NCBI GenBank assembly: GCA_021405325.1
Contig: QWII01000015.1
Coordinates: forward strand, 1-64,000
Reading direction: 5' to 3'
Source of the DNA: Caldilinea sp. CFX5
Lineage (GTDB): Bacteria; Chloroflexota; Anaerolineae; Caldilineales; Caldilineaceae
DNA length: 64,000 nucleotides
Below, piece after piece: positions 7,991 through 17,215 of the stretch. The notes beneath the pieces were generated by a model. The model did no database searches. It was not told the DNA's origin and worked only from the letters and a program-made list of their open reading frames with translations. Within the stretch, counting starts at the first letter, position 1; each line of letters begins with the position of its first letter. A program made the translations under genes and the position numbers.

Positions 7991-8638
7991 TCACCCCAAC
8001 CCAGCATCTCTTGCCCGCAAAATCGCCTCGGCCCGATCCACCACTTGCAGTTTGGTGCAGATGTTGCTGACATAGTTGCGCACGGTTTTGTCGGTCAACA
8101 CAAGCTGGGCCGCGATCTCGCCATTGCTTTTGTGCTGGGCCAGCAGACGCAAGATCTCCTGTTCGCGCTCGGTGAGTTCGGGAAAGAGATTGGCTGGCTT
8201 TTGCGGGCGCGGCATAGCAAAGTAACCGATGACACGCCGCGCAATGGCCGCGCCAAAGATCGCTTCACCACTGGCCACCGCCCGGATGGCGCGCAACACT
8301 TCGGCTTTGGGCGCACCTTTGAGCAGATAGCCACGCGCTCCCGCTTGTAACGCGGCAAAGACTGAGTCGTCATCCTCGAACATGCTGATCACCAGCACAG
8401 CGATGTGCGGGCTGTTGTGGACAATCTGCCGGGTGGCGTCGATGCCATTCATCCCCGGCATGTTCAAGTCCATCAACAGCACATCGGGTTGCAACTCGGC
8501 TGACCTTGTAATCGCCTCAGCCCCCGTGGCGGCCTCGCCGATCATTTCGAGATCGTCCTCGGTTAACAATAACGCTCGAATGCCTGCCCGAAAGTGGGCA
8601 TGATCATCGGCGATCATGATTTTGATGGGGTCGCTCAT
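7991..8638 (-). CDS. NarL/FixJ-family response regulator
   Basis: The 215-residue protein starts behind AGGAGTGATTTCAGC. The receiver domain (1-120) has the acidic pair Asp11-Asp12, phosphoacceptor Asp57 in LLMDLNMPG, and the conserved lysine in GYLLKGA. A LuxR-type helix-turn-helix follows, with LTEREQEILRLLAQ and LTDKTVRNYVSNICTKL. It is the cognate partner of the histidine kinase 75 bases upstream on the same strand. Phosphorylation should drive DNA binding. The target genes are unknown. Confidence 0.93.
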   Translation of the reverse strand: MSDPIKIMIADDHAHFRAGIRALLLTEDDLEMIGEAATGAEAITRSAELQPDVLLMDLNMPGMNGIDATRQIVHNSPHIAVLVISMFEDDDSVFAALQAGARGYLLKGAPKAEVLRAIRAVASGEAIFGAAIARRVIGYFAMPRPQKPANLFPELTEREQEILRLLAQHKSNGEIAAQLVLTDKTVRNYVSNICTKLQVVDRAEAILRARDAGLG

Positions 8639-8713
8639 GCTGAAATCACTCCTAAATCCTGCCGGCTACTTCCATGATCAACAGACTCGCCCGATCCAGC
8701 GGGGGCGTGCGCC

Positions 8714-10819
8714 TCAACTTTGGATCGGTAGCTGTGCGCGCAAGGTTGTACCTTTTTCGGTTGAATCAAGGCCAAAGCTGCCTCCCAACTCTTCCGCCCG
8801 TTCGCGCATCGAACGCACCCCAACCCCCGAAACCACGCTGCTCGCCACGCCCACGCCGTCATCACTGATCGCTAATTGTAACCGATCCTTACCCACAGAC
8901 AAGGAAACCGTACACTGTTTGGCGTGGGCATGACGCACCACATTGGTCAATGCTTCATGGACGATCCGGTAGGCGGCCACTTCCACCGCGGCGGAAAGCG
9001 GCGGCAGTTGATCCGCCAGCACAGTCACTTGCAGCCCGCCAGGTTGATTCAACTTCTGTGCCTGCGCTTGGATCGCACCGACCAGCCCCAGATCGTCGAG
9101 CGCAGGTGGGCGCAGATCGTAGACCAGACGACGGATGTCGGCGGTGGCGCTTTGCGATTGGTCGATGATCGCGCCTAGCAGCGCTGTGCTGACCTCTGGG
9201 CGGGTTGCGATCAGGTCGCGAGCGGCTTCGGATTGGGCGGCGATGGCGGCTAAGGCGGGACCCAAGCCATCGTGCAGATCACGGCGCAGGCGACGGCGTT
9301 CTTCTTCGCGGGCGGAGACAATGCGTGCGCGCGCCTCTTGCACTTCGTTGGAGAGTTGAATCGTGCGCGCAGAGGTAGCGGCAAGGCGGGCAATCGTCGC
9401 CAGGAGTTGCTGGTCGGCTGGTGAGAGCGCTTCACCGGGCGAACGGGGCGCAACTTCCAATTGCCCGATCGGTGTCTGCTGGTGCATCAGTGGGAGGATT
9501 TTGAGCGGTGTCGTTTTTCGACCGCTCTCTGTGGCAACACCCAACGTGCCATCCACCTCACGCAGCCGCAAGCCCACATAGGGCAATTTGAGCGAGCTGG
9601 CAATCGTCTCGACCAGGTTTGCCAGCAACGAATCGCTTGTCTCCGCCGAGTCGAGATGGCTGGTCAGACGGGTGAGTACGCTGGCTGGGTCGTCGCGCTC
9701 GCCAAAGAGCCAACGATTGATGATCGTCTCCAAACGTGTGCGCAGTGGATGAAAAAGCACCGCAACGACGCCGGTTGCCGCCAGTGATGTGACAAGGTTG
9801 GTTTCGCTGTGCAGCACACGGCTTGCCCCCGTGACCAATGCCACGTAGAGCGCCACTACAATCACAGTCAGCGCACCATAGAGCAGCGTGCGATTGATGA
9901 CGATGTCCACATCCCAAAGGCGATGGTTGAGGCTTGCAATGGTAATGGCAACCGGTATAGCAACCTGCGTCGCCATCGCAAAGGGGTAGTGCAGCAGGTT
10001 ATTGAGCAGCAATGCGCTGGCTTCCATTGGCGGGAATAGCTCGAAGAAAAGAATCCAATCGACTGTCCCCAACACCGTGATCGCAATCGCCAGAATGACC
10101 CATTTCACCTGTTGCTTCTGCTCGGTCGTCAGCATTCGCCGGTAACGATAGATCATGGCGCTGATCATCACAAGGCTAAGGATACCAAGCAACAGAAAGC
10201 CCACCCCATACCAGAAGCGGGAATATAACTCGACTGGATTGCCAACGTTGATCAAGGTTGCAAATTGCCAGAAGGCAATCAGCAGCAGGTTCCAGCGTGT
10301 CCAACGAGGGATAAAACGCCCGCTGGGAAAGAGATGCATAAAGCCGAAGAGGGCAACCACAGTAATATCCTGAACGACTTCCACCACGAGGGCATACTGT
10401 TGATTGATTTGAATAAAGGTCCAGACGGCATTGAGTACAAAAATCGGTGAAGCCAGCACAACGATGGCGGTCAACAGTCCTAACCAAGTATGCGAGTGGG
10501 CGTAGAAAATGAAGAGACAAAGAACCGCACACAGGATTACAGCAATCACTTCAATCCCTGTGTGATAGGCCGCGTAACGCGCGTTGGAAAGCCCCAGATC
10601 CTGCAAAGCGCCAGCCGTACCAGGGGTCAACCAAAGCACTGGGCACTGTTCCTCGACACAGATCCGCGTCAACTCGCGATAACGTGTCGGCAGGGCGATG
10701 ATGAACAACCCGATCAACAACAAAAGGAACCCAGCGCCAACCAGGCGTAGCAGCCTTCGCCAGCGTAGCGGAATTTCTGGGATCGGGGTTGGTGGAGTTC
10801 CGGACGAGGAGATGGTCAT
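8714..10819 (-). CDS. Membrane sensor histidine kinase, HisKA_3 type
   Basis: The 701-residue protein is best started at the ATG at 10819, because the longer reading overlaps the preceding remnant. The N-terminal 330 residues or so contain several hydrophobic segments, the first at LLRLVGAGFLLLLIGLFII. A GAF-like region follows (SLLANLVETIASSLKLPYVGLRL), then a helix with EEERRRLRRDLHDGLG, where the phospho-histidine is about residue 516, and a HATPase domain with HEALTNVVRHAHA and SDDGVG. This is the NarX/DesK layout. It pairs with the response regulator downstream. The membrane half suggests sensing in or near the membrane; the signal is unknown. Confidence 0.9.
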   Translation of the reverse strand: MTISSSGTPPTPIPEIPLRWRRLLRLVGAGFLLLLIGLFIIALPTRYRELTRICVEEQCPVLWLTPGTAGALQDLGLSNARYAAYHTGIEVIAVILCAVLCLFIFYAHSHTWLGLLTAIVVLASPIFVLNAVWTFIQINQQYALVVEVVQDITVVALFGFMHLFPSGRFIPRWTRWNLLLIAFWQFATLINVGNPVELYSRFWYGVGFLLLGILSLVMISAMIYRYRRMLTTEQKQQVKWVILAIAITVLGTVDWILFFELFPPMEASALLLNNLLHYPFAMATQVAIPVAITIASLNHRLWDVDIVINRTLLYGALTVIVVALYVALVTGASRVLHSETNLVTSLAATGVVAVLFHPLRTRLETIINRWLFGERDDPASVLTRLTSHLDSAETSDSLLANLVETIASSLKLPYVGLRLREVDGTLGVATESGRKTTPLKILPLMHQQTPIGQLEVAPRSPGEALSPADQQLLATIARLAATSARTIQLSNEVQEARARIVSAREEERRRLRRDLHDGLGPALAAIAAQSEAARDLIATRPEVSTALLGAIIDQSQSATADIRRLVYDLRPPALDDLGLVGAIQAQAQKLNQPGGLQVTVLADQLPPLSAAVEVAAYRIVHEALTNVVRHAHAKQCTVSLSVGKDRLQLAISDDGVGVASSVVSGVGVRSMRERAEELGGSFGLDSTEKGTTLRAQLPIQS

Positions 10820-10823
10820 GGCA

Positions 10824-11105
10824 CTATTTTTCCCGCTCAATGATTTCGACTGCCCGCACCACACCATCCTCTGAACGAAGCTTTTCACCCAGGGCGGCGG
10901 CGCGGGCGCGCATGGTGGAATCGCTCACCGCCATCTGAATGGCAGCGGCTAATCGCTTGGCAGTGAGACGTTTGATGCCGGGCAGTCGCACCCCCACGCC
11001 CAGCCTTTCCACCTGTTCCGCCCAGGCAACCTGGTCATTGGGGGCAAAGGGGGTGATTAGAGTTGGCACACCGGCCCGTAACCCGGCGCCCGTACCGTGG
11101 CTCAT
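10824..11105 (-). pseudogene. C-terminal remnant of a UDP-glycosyltransferase
   Basis: The 93 residues match the C-terminal half of MGT-type glycosyltransferases: a decayed donor-binding signature (SHGTGAGLRAGVPTL), then DQVAWAEQVERLGVGV and LTAKRLAAAIQMAVSD. The N-terminal acceptor domain is absent and the signature has lost residues compared with the usual HGGAGT form. It ends 4 bases before the histidine kinase start, so the kinase may have taken over its transcription. The break point is next to a 13-bp hairpin. Confidence 0.75.
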
Positions 11106-11124
11106 AATTTTACTAGTGAAGATG

Positions 11125-11156
11125 CACGCTGGGAAGCCGCCAAGCTTCCCAGCGTG
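11125..11156. repeat. Perfect 13-bp hairpin
   Basis: Arms 11125-11137 and 11144-11156 are exact reverse complements with a 6-base loop. The hairpin sits between the stop of the protease (minus strand) and the truncated glycosyltransferase, so it could terminate protease transcription. It may also mark the truncation point. Confidence 0.6.
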
Positions 11157-11184
11157 TATTATACCGGCACTTGGCTACGATTGG

Positions 11185-14100
11185 CTAACGCGTCACCAGG
11201 GGCAGGAAGATCTGAGTCTGCGGGCTTTCGTTCAACTCTTCGACCACTTCCTGCGTCATGGCATAGTCGAGATCATAGGTACGATCACCGTTGGGATCAG
11301 CGGTTGGGATGATCTCAACGTAATAGCTGAGTCGGCTATTCGTGTCTTCGTTGACTGTCCCTGCCGCCTGGAACCCAGTTTCGGGGAAATAGCTGGTGGG
11401 GGCTGCTTTGAATTTTAGCACATGGCTGGCCGCGGTGGCAGTGGCGACACTCTGCACAATCACCGCACCGTTGCTATCGATCACCCGTGCTGTCGAACCA
11501 CCCGCCAGTGTCAGGTCAATTGTCACAATGTAGTTGTCGGGTAGCCAGTCGAAGGTGCAATCGGGGCAGATTGGCACAGGAATACGGAACGGAAGATCTT
11601 TGGGGATGAAGAGCTTGCTCGTCACTTGCTTAAAGAACAATTGCTCGGCGCGGTCACAGGCAAAGCCAATCCCATTTTGATTGATGTCCGCCTGATCGGG
11701 GTTGGACACGGTGCGGCAATTATCGGTGGTGTCTGCGATCCCATCATTGTCGTCATCGGGGTCGCAGGGATTGCCGATGCCGTTACCATCGTGGTCGCCG
11801 TTGTCCTGGCTGGGCGTGGTCGGGCAGAGATCACAGGCGTTGCCGATCTTGTCCAAGTCATCATCCTGTTGGGTTGGATTGGGCGTCACCGGGCAGTTAT
11901 CAAGCGGCTTATCGGGCAGCGGCAGATTGATGATGCCATCGCCATCGATGTCGGCATCGCAACTATCGCCGATACCGTCCTTATCGCTATCCAACTGGCT
12001 TGGGTTGGCGATCTGGCGGCAGTTGTCGTAGGCATCAAAAACCTTGTCGTTGTCGCTGTCGTCGCAGAGATCACCCTTGCCGTTGTTGTTCCAGTCGGCT
12101 TGATTCTGGTTGGCATTGATCGGGCAGTTGTCGCCGGCATCCAAAACCGTGTCGTTGTCGTCATCGTCATCACAGGCGTTGCCTTTACCATCCTGGTCCA
12201 AATCCCACTGGCTGGGGTTGGCAAGCAGCGGGCAATTGTCCTTCAAATTGGCTGTGCCATCGTTATCGCTGTCGGCGTCGATCAAGTCCGGCTTGCCGTC
12301 GCAATCGGCATCACCAACGGTCAAACCGACCGCGGCATAGGCGTTGCGCACCGAGCAGGCATCTTGCTTGCTAAAGCCATGCTTGCCGGTCGCCTGCCAA
12401 AAATAGGTGATGCCATAGGCCAGGTCAGCCGCTTGATAAAGGGTCGTCGTTTGCCCGACGCCGTTGACCAGCAGCCACTGAAAGAGTTGCCGCCCCTTGC
12501 CCTCACCGATCCCCGTCACCTGTCGCCCATTGTGCGTGCCGCCAGCGACCACCAGAAAAGCCGCCTTGTTATGAATGCCACTGTTGGTGTGGACACCGCC
12601 ATTGTCAGTACTTATAAACTTGTAATCCTTCATATGGTCGGGGTCGCCTTTGGCGGGTGGATTGCTCATATCGCGCAGCGCACCGCCGGGCAACTCTTCG
12701 CCAATTAGCCAGTCGTTGGGGTCGGCAAAGTGACCAAAGATGTCGGCAAAGCTTTCATCCAGTGCGCCGGAATGATTGACGTAGAGCAGACCACCTTGAT
12801 AGTCGTCCACCGAGTGGGTGAACTCGTGGGCAACCACATCCAGCACATCGTAACCATCGCCAAATTTTAGACAGCCCTTGTACGAAGTGGCATTGCCCCA
12901 GGTGTTGCCCACATGCAGAAACAGCCAGATTTTGCCGCCCAAGCCATCATACGAATCGTAGTTGAAGTGATTCTGCCAAAATTCATAGATGCCGCGAATG
13001 TGCAGCCAGGCGGTGAAGTCACTGGCGCCCCAGCCATCGGCCACCGCACCCTTCTCATCAAACCACTGTGTGGCATAGGTCGCAGCCATTCTGTCACAGG
13101 GGATCAGGTCGGAAAATTGATTGGCGGTCGCCAGGTGGAGGTCAAAGGCTTCGACCTTGTGCGGTTCTTCGAAGCGCAGCAGACCATTTTCGGCATCGAT
13201 CAGCAGAACCCGGACTTCATCTTCCTGGCTCTCCACGCTCACCCGCCAGACGAGATAGGTGGCTGGATCAGCAAAGCCAAGCAGGGCGGGGTTGTAGAAC
13301 AGCAGTTGTGTATCGCCGACAATCGCCGCCTCCGCTGCCACCAACGGCAGTGCCAGCGCATTGGCTTCGTCTGCGCTCAACTGCGCCACACCATCCCGTT
13401 CGATAAAGGGTACGTAGTTGCCCAGCACACTCAGCACCCGCCCCTGCCCCTCCAGAAGGCTCACATTGCTGCCGTAGACTGGGATGCCCTCATGCAGTTG
13501 ACGGTAGAAGGTCACCATACCGTCGGGCGAGCGACGAGCAAATTGCAACTGGCGGTCGGGGTCATCCAAGCGCAGCAGATCGCGGTATTCGCGCAGAAAC
13601 CAGCGCGTGCGGCTGATCGGATTGTTGCCGCTGATGGCGGGCAACGGCACATCGAGCAGCGCCGAAGTGAGCATCCCGTCCTGTAGCTGGATTTGCGGTG
13701 AGATGACGGAGCTTTGCTGAAGGCGCGTCAACTGGGCCAGTTGCGCGGCATCACCAAGCGTGCGGTCAAGCTGTAACGGGGGGCGTGCCAGCGTACATTC
13801 GATGCGCAGTGTTGGCTGACCGCTGCGACTTTCGCGGCTGAAAAAGCCGACCTCCATCGTCGCGACCCCCGGCGCTAGCGTGAGGCTAAAGGGCGCCAAA
13901 CGATTGCTGCTCCAGCTTTGCACCATGCTGGTGACATCGATATTAAGCACGCCATCGTCATAGGCGGCTCGCGTTGCCCCGCGCAGGCTGCGTTGTTGTG
14001 GCTGCGTCTCCCAGTTGACCAATGTCTCGTTCCACGCCTCCATAATGCGCAGTCGGCTAAAGGTTTCGACACGGGATGCGCCTTCGGCGATGGTCATCAG

Positions 14101-14439
14101 CAAGGTGGCCCGCTCAATCGTGCTATTGGCGGGCAGCGCGCCGAGGTTGAAAAGCAGAAGGGTGCGCCATTCACCGTCCCGGCCCCCGCTTGCCACGCGC
14201 AGGCGATTCTCCACGCCGTAGCTTGTGGTCGGGTTGGCCTGGCTGATGGCGGCATCCTGCGCCGCCACAAAGCTGTCACCACAGGTGCGGTCGAGCGTGG
14301 CGAACGGCTCCTGTGCAAGTGGGGCGGCATTGACGAATGGCGGATTAGTGGCAAACATCTGCCATAATACTGCACAAATCAGTAACAACGCCCTGCGGGT
14401 TGAATTTCGCCATGGGGTTATGCCTGCCAGAAAAGCCAT
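11185..14439 (-). CDS. Secreted thermolysin-like (M4) metalloprotease with DNRLRE and thrombospondin type 3 regions
   Basis: The 1084-residue protein starts behind AAGGAGACACC. A signal peptide covers about residues 1-39. Residues 45-215 resemble a DNRLRE/carbohydrate-binding-like domain. A propeptide region follows, and then the M4 catalytic domain: zinc motif HEFTH at 538-542, third ligand Glu562 in DESFADIFG, and GGVHTNSGI with the proton-donor histidine 617. From about 695 to 950 run aspartate-rich thrombospondin type 3 repeats (DxDxDG) that bind calcium. A beta-rich C-terminal domain ends in FLPLVTR, the tail shared with other secreted proteins here. It should be a secreted or surface-held endopeptidase. 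The spacing of active-site motifs is intact. Confidence 0.92.
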   Translation of the reverse strand: MAFLAGITPWRNSTRRALLLICAVLWQMFATNPPFVNAAPLAQEPFATLDRTCGDSFVAAQDAAISQANPTTSYGVENRLRVASGGRDGEWRTLLLFNLGALPANSTIERATLLMTIAEGASRVETFSRLRIMEAWNETLVNWETQPQQRSLRGATRAAYDDGVLNIDVTSMVQSWSSNRLAPFSLTLAPGVATMEVGFFSRESRSGQPTLRIECTLARPPLQLDRTLGDAAQLAQLTRLQQSSVISPQIQLQDGMLTSALLDVPLPAISGNNPISRTRWFLREYRDLLRLDDPDRQLQFARRSPDGMVTFYRQLHEGIPVYGSNVSLLEGQGRVLSVLGNYVPFIERDGVAQLSADEANALALPLVAAEAAIVGDTQLLFYNPALLGFADPATYLVWRVSVESQEDEVRVLLIDAENGLLRFEEPHKVEAFDLHLATANQFSDLIPCDRMAATYATQWFDEKGAVADGWGASDFTAWLHIRGIYEFWQNHFNYDSYDGLGGKIWLFLHVGNTWGNATSYKGCLKFGDGYDVLDVVAHEFTHSVDDYQGGLLYVNHSGALDESFADIFGHFADPNDWLIGEELPGGALRDMSNPPAKGDPDHMKDYKFISTDNGGVHTNSGIHNKAAFLVVAGGTHNGRQVTGIGEGKGRQLFQWLLVNGVGQTTTLYQAADLAYGITYFWQATGKHGFSKQDACSVRNAYAAVGLTVGDADCDGKPDLIDADSDNDGTANLKDNCPLLANPSQWDLDQDGKGNACDDDDDNDTVLDAGDNCPINANQNQADWNNNGKGDLCDDSDNDKVFDAYDNCRQIANPSQLDSDKDGIGDSCDADIDGDGIINLPLPDKPLDNCPVTPNPTQQDDDLDKIGNACDLCPTTPSQDNGDHDGNGIGNPCDPDDDNDGIADTTDNCRTVSNPDQADINQNGIGFACDRAEQLFFKQVTSKLFIPKDLPFRIPVPICPDCTFDWLPDNYIVTIDLTLAGGSTARVIDSNGAVIVQSVATATAASHVLKFKAAPTSYFPETGFQAAGTVNEDTNSRLSYYVEIIPTADPNGDRTYDLDYAMTQEVVEELNESPQTQIFLPLVTR

Positions 14440-14888
14440 TGGTGTCTCCTTGAAAAAATGAGAATTCTACTGGCTCTACTGTAACCAGCCGGCTGTCCCA
14501 CTGTCTATGGACAATGTCCTCATTTTTCCAGGAAGTTTCCGGCAGAGGCAAACCATTGCAACGGCAAAAATATCCGTTCCCGTCCTTACCCGTTGTAGTG
14601 TTGTGTGCCCCCAAGCCCTTAGCTTGATACACATGGAGGCGGAACTGCCCCTGCCCTGGCGCGTCAGAAGAGGGGCCAGAGAGTGAGGCCATCTGTCGGC
14701 GCGATGTCAGCTTCGCGCTAGGTGCGCTTGGGCTACCGTATGCTATACTACGGGCGCAGTCACATTTACGATTCTGCGCCACGGCTCTGCCGCCGGTGGG
14801 GACAAGGTACATTGCCGCTTTCATCGCTTGAGGAACACCGCCACCGCGCCGTGGTACAGATCATACTTTTCAAAAAGGAGTTCCCTCA
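14440..14888 (+). promoter_or_regulatory. Intergenic region with extended -10 promoter for the flotillin-like gene
   Basis: This 450-base gap separates the divergent protease and flotillin-like genes. At 14741-14749 the plus strand reads TGC followed by TATACT, an extended -10 without a clear -35. It would give a leader of about 130 bases before the ribosome site AAAAAGGAG at 14870-14880. Readings through the gap on the minus strand lack family resemblance and were not taken as genes. Confidence 0.5.
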
Positions 14889-16736
14889 ATGACAGAAGAG
14901 AATCCGCAACCGGAACGACCGGCCCCGGTAATCAGCCGCCCGGCCCGGCTGCCGACCACCGCCGATCTCAACCGGTCGGCCAACGAAGTGAGCGCCACTG
15001 CCGAAATGTTGCGCACCCAGGTTGACCAGATCAACTGGTTGCCCCGTCTGCTGGGCTTTGGCCGCCGGGTGCTGGTGCCGGCCGATGAGATCCATGCCGT
15101 CGTTGGCGACGGTCTACACAGTTTGGGCCTCTCCAACCAACGCAAAATTTTTGGCAAGAGCGCCGAACGCTCCTCCTTCTACTGGCTCAACCCGTTGACC
15201 CAGGTCATCAAGCTCAAGACCATCTCGTTCACGGTGCCGATCCGCGGCTACAACGAACAGGGCGTCCAGGCGCTCGACAACAGCAAGGTGAGCTTTCAAC
15301 TCTGGGCGCACGCCGTGGCCAAGCTCAACCCGGAAAAGGCTGATGTGGCCGCCCAACGTGTCGGTGTCGATACGACCAGCCTGCTCAACACCATCACCAA
15401 AGTCGGCATGGCCGAACTGGTCGCCGCCGCCGCCACCATGCCGCTGGTCGAGATCATCTCCAACCGCCAACGGCTGGCCGAGATCGCCTTCCCGAAGGTC
15501 AACCAGATTCTGGCCGAACTGGGCTATGACCTGGCGCTGCTCACCGTCACCGAACTGGGGGGCGAAGCCTATTTGCGTCTGGTGGAGCAGGCCGAGGCGC
15601 GCGTCTACAAAGAGACCAGCATCGCCACCAACCTGGAGCAGATCGCCGAGATCAAAGATCGCCAGGCCCGTGAACGCACCGAAGCCGAGATCCGCGCCGA
15701 GACCGAAAAGAAATTAGCCGCCGAACGACTGGCCGCCGAGCGGGTGGTCAACGAATCGACGCTCAACCAACAAGAGACGCTCGACATTCGCCGCCACGAG
15801 GTGGAACTGCGCCAGGTCGAACGCAAAAAAGCCACGTCACAGGCCGGCCATGACGCCAACCTGCTCAATGCCCAACTGGCGCAAAAGCTGGCCGAAGCCG
15901 ACGCCGGCAATCAAGCCGAATTGGCAAAATTGCGCGCCGAACGGGAAGCCGAATTGCGCGCCCTGGAACAGAAGCGCACCGCCGCCCTGCGCCTGGCCGA
16001 AACCGAAGCCGAGGCCGAACGGCAGGCGTTGGCCCAAATGCGCCAGATCGCGCGGGAAGCCGAGCGCACCGAAGCTGAGGCCAAACGGTTGCGCGCCGAA
16101 GAATTAGCCCGCGCCGAACGCGCCAAAGAGATCGCCCTGTTGCAAACCAGTCAGGCGGCCGAGGCGCTCAAGTTGGAAGCCGAAGCCCAGGCCCGTGCCT
16201 TGCAGGTGCAGACCGATGCCGAGACCCAGGCCGAATTGGTCAAAGCCGAGGCCGAAGCCACCGCCACCGAGAAGCGCGCCCAGGCTGCCAAGATCCGCGC
16301 CGAGGCCACCCGCGCCGAAACCGCCGCCGCCGGTCTGGCCGAAGCCGAAGTAGAGGCTGCTCGTGTGCGCGTGGCCGAACAGCGGGTCGCCGTCACCCGC
16401 GCCGAAGGTCTGGCCGATGCCGAGATCAAGCGCGAACAGGCGACCGCCGAAGTGGCGCGGCTGCAAAAGCTCAAGGAAGTGGAGATCAACGCCCAGCGCG
16501 AACTGGTGCAGCTTTACAACGAAGCGCCGGTGTTGGTCGAGATCGAAAAGCTCAAGATGCACCTGGCCCACAAGGAGCGCATCACCCAGTTGCAGATGGA
16601 AAGCTATCTACGCGCCTTTGAAGCCCTGGCCCCCAGCATGAAGGTGCAGGTCTATGGCAATGGCGGTCAAACCGGCAAGATCATCACCGACATTATGGAG
16701 AAGTGCCGGCGGTCGGTCGCTTGGTTGATGGTGTAG
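14889..16736 (+). CDS. Flotillin/SPFH-like coiled-coil protein, frameshifted near its C-terminus
   Basis: The 615-residue frame starts behind AAAAAGGAG. Residues 60-235 fit an SPFH/band-7-like domain; no long hydrophobic segment is visible. From about 240 to 550 runs a very long alanine- and glutamate-rich coiled coil (repeats such as EAEAER and RAEAEA), as in flotillins. It ends with YNEAPVLVEIEKLK and MKVQVYGNGGQTGKIITDIM. After that the frame loses family likeness and stops, while the missing C-terminus continues in another frame from 16703. Flotillin-type proteins organise membrane domains. Either the gene is broken, it is a sequencing error, or the shift is regulated. Confidence 0.8.
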   Translation: MTEENPQPERPAPVISRPARLPTTADLNRSANEVSATAEMLRTQVDQINWLPRLLGFGRRVLVPADEIHAVVGDGLHSLGLSNQRKIFGKSAERSSFYWLNPLTQVIKLKTISFTVPIRGYNEQGVQALDNSKVSFQLWAHAVAKLNPEKADVAAQRVGVDTTSLLNTITKVGMAELVAAAATMPLVEIISNRQRLAEIAFPKVNQILAELGYDLALLTVTELGGEAYLRLVEQAEARVYKETSIATNLEQIAEIKDRQARERTEAEIRAETEKKLAAERLAAERVVNESTLNQQETLDIRRHEVELRQVERKKATSQAGHDANLLNAQLAQKLAEADAGNQAELAKLRAEREAELRALEQKRTAALRLAETEAEAERQALAQMRQIAREAERTEAEAKRLRAEELARAERAKEIALLQTSQAAEALKLEAEAQARALQVQTDAETQAELVKAEAEATATEKRAQAAKIRAEATRAETAAAGLAEAEVEAARVRVAEQRVAVTRAEGLADAEIKREQATAEVARLQKLKEVEINAQRELVQLYNEAPVLVEIEKLKMHLAHKERITQLQMESYLRAFEALAPSMKVQVYGNGGQTGKIITDIMEKCRRSVAWLMV

Positions 16737-17101
16737 TCGATGGTGTGGTTGATGGTGTAGGCGATGGCGCGCTGGATGGCGAAGCAGCGCTGGCCGGGGC
16801 GCTCAACCTGGGCGCGTTTCTGCCCTATGTCCAGCAGATTGTGCGCGAAGTCAACCCACGGATGCTCTCGACCCTCAAAGTGACCGATCTGGTCACGGAA
16901 CTAGGCAATGTTGTCAGCGGCCAAAGCGATCTGGTGACAGCATTGCACCAACTGCGCCAGGATGGCAGCTTCCGCGTCATCGGCGACTTGCCGGTGCTGC
17001 CCTTTTTACAATTGCTGGGCATTGGCAATCATGCTAATGGCGAAGTAGACGCACCAGCTCATGAAGTTCAAGCTGGCTCGACAGTTAAATACCCTACATA
17101 A
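16703..17101 (+). pseudogene. C-terminal part of the flotillin-like gene in a shifted frame
   Basis: The frame, readable from a GTG at 16703, begins VPAVGRLVDG and continues with LGAFLPYVQQIVREVNPRML, VTDLVTELGNVVSG and VIGDLPVLPFL. It looks like the natural continuation of the flotillin-like protein, one base back (or two forward) from the main frame. It overlaps the main frame by 34 bases. A 12-base tandem repeat encoding DGVV units lies right at the overlap. It may also be made separately, but no ribosome site supports that. Confidence 0.6.
16724..16771 (+). repeat. Four 12-bp tandem repeats at the frameshift
   Basis: Four 12-base units built on GTTGATGGTGTA start at 16724, 16736, 16748 and 16760, the last one diverged. 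In the shifted frame they encode the DGVV-type repeat. In the main frame the first unit ends in the premature stop at 16734-16736. Confidence 0.75.
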
Positions 17102-17156
17102 GAGATTGAGAGATTCAGAGATTGCGTCACAGAATCTCTGAATCTCTCAATCTCTT
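17100..17156. terminator. Perfect 24-bp hairpin between convergent genes
   Basis: Arms 17100-17123 and 17133-17156 are exact reverse complements with a 9-base loop. Each arm is itself a GAGATT-type repeat. It lies between the flotillin-like gene and the convergent MFS transporter gene, a natural place for a bidirectional terminator, although no T-run follows. Confidence 0.7.
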
Positions 17157-17215
17157 TGCCTCTAGCGTTGGCGGCAACGCATCGCCTTCTCTGGTTTGAT
17201 CGATGATACTGTCGT

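Noticed and set aside
11626..12708. Plus-strand reading of 360 residues opposite the protease calcium repeats
   Set aside because: It is a mirror of the repeated GAT-rich coding sequence on the other strand, giving an artificial valine- and isoleucine-rich protein.
12913..13686. Plus-strand reading of 257 residues opposite the protease
   Set aside because: It is antisense to conserved protease sequence including the propeptide region, with no start signal.
14345..14824. Minus-strand reading of 159 residues between protease and flotillin-like genes
   Set aside because: It overlaps the start of the protease, crosses its ribosome site, and has mixed composition unlike a real protein.
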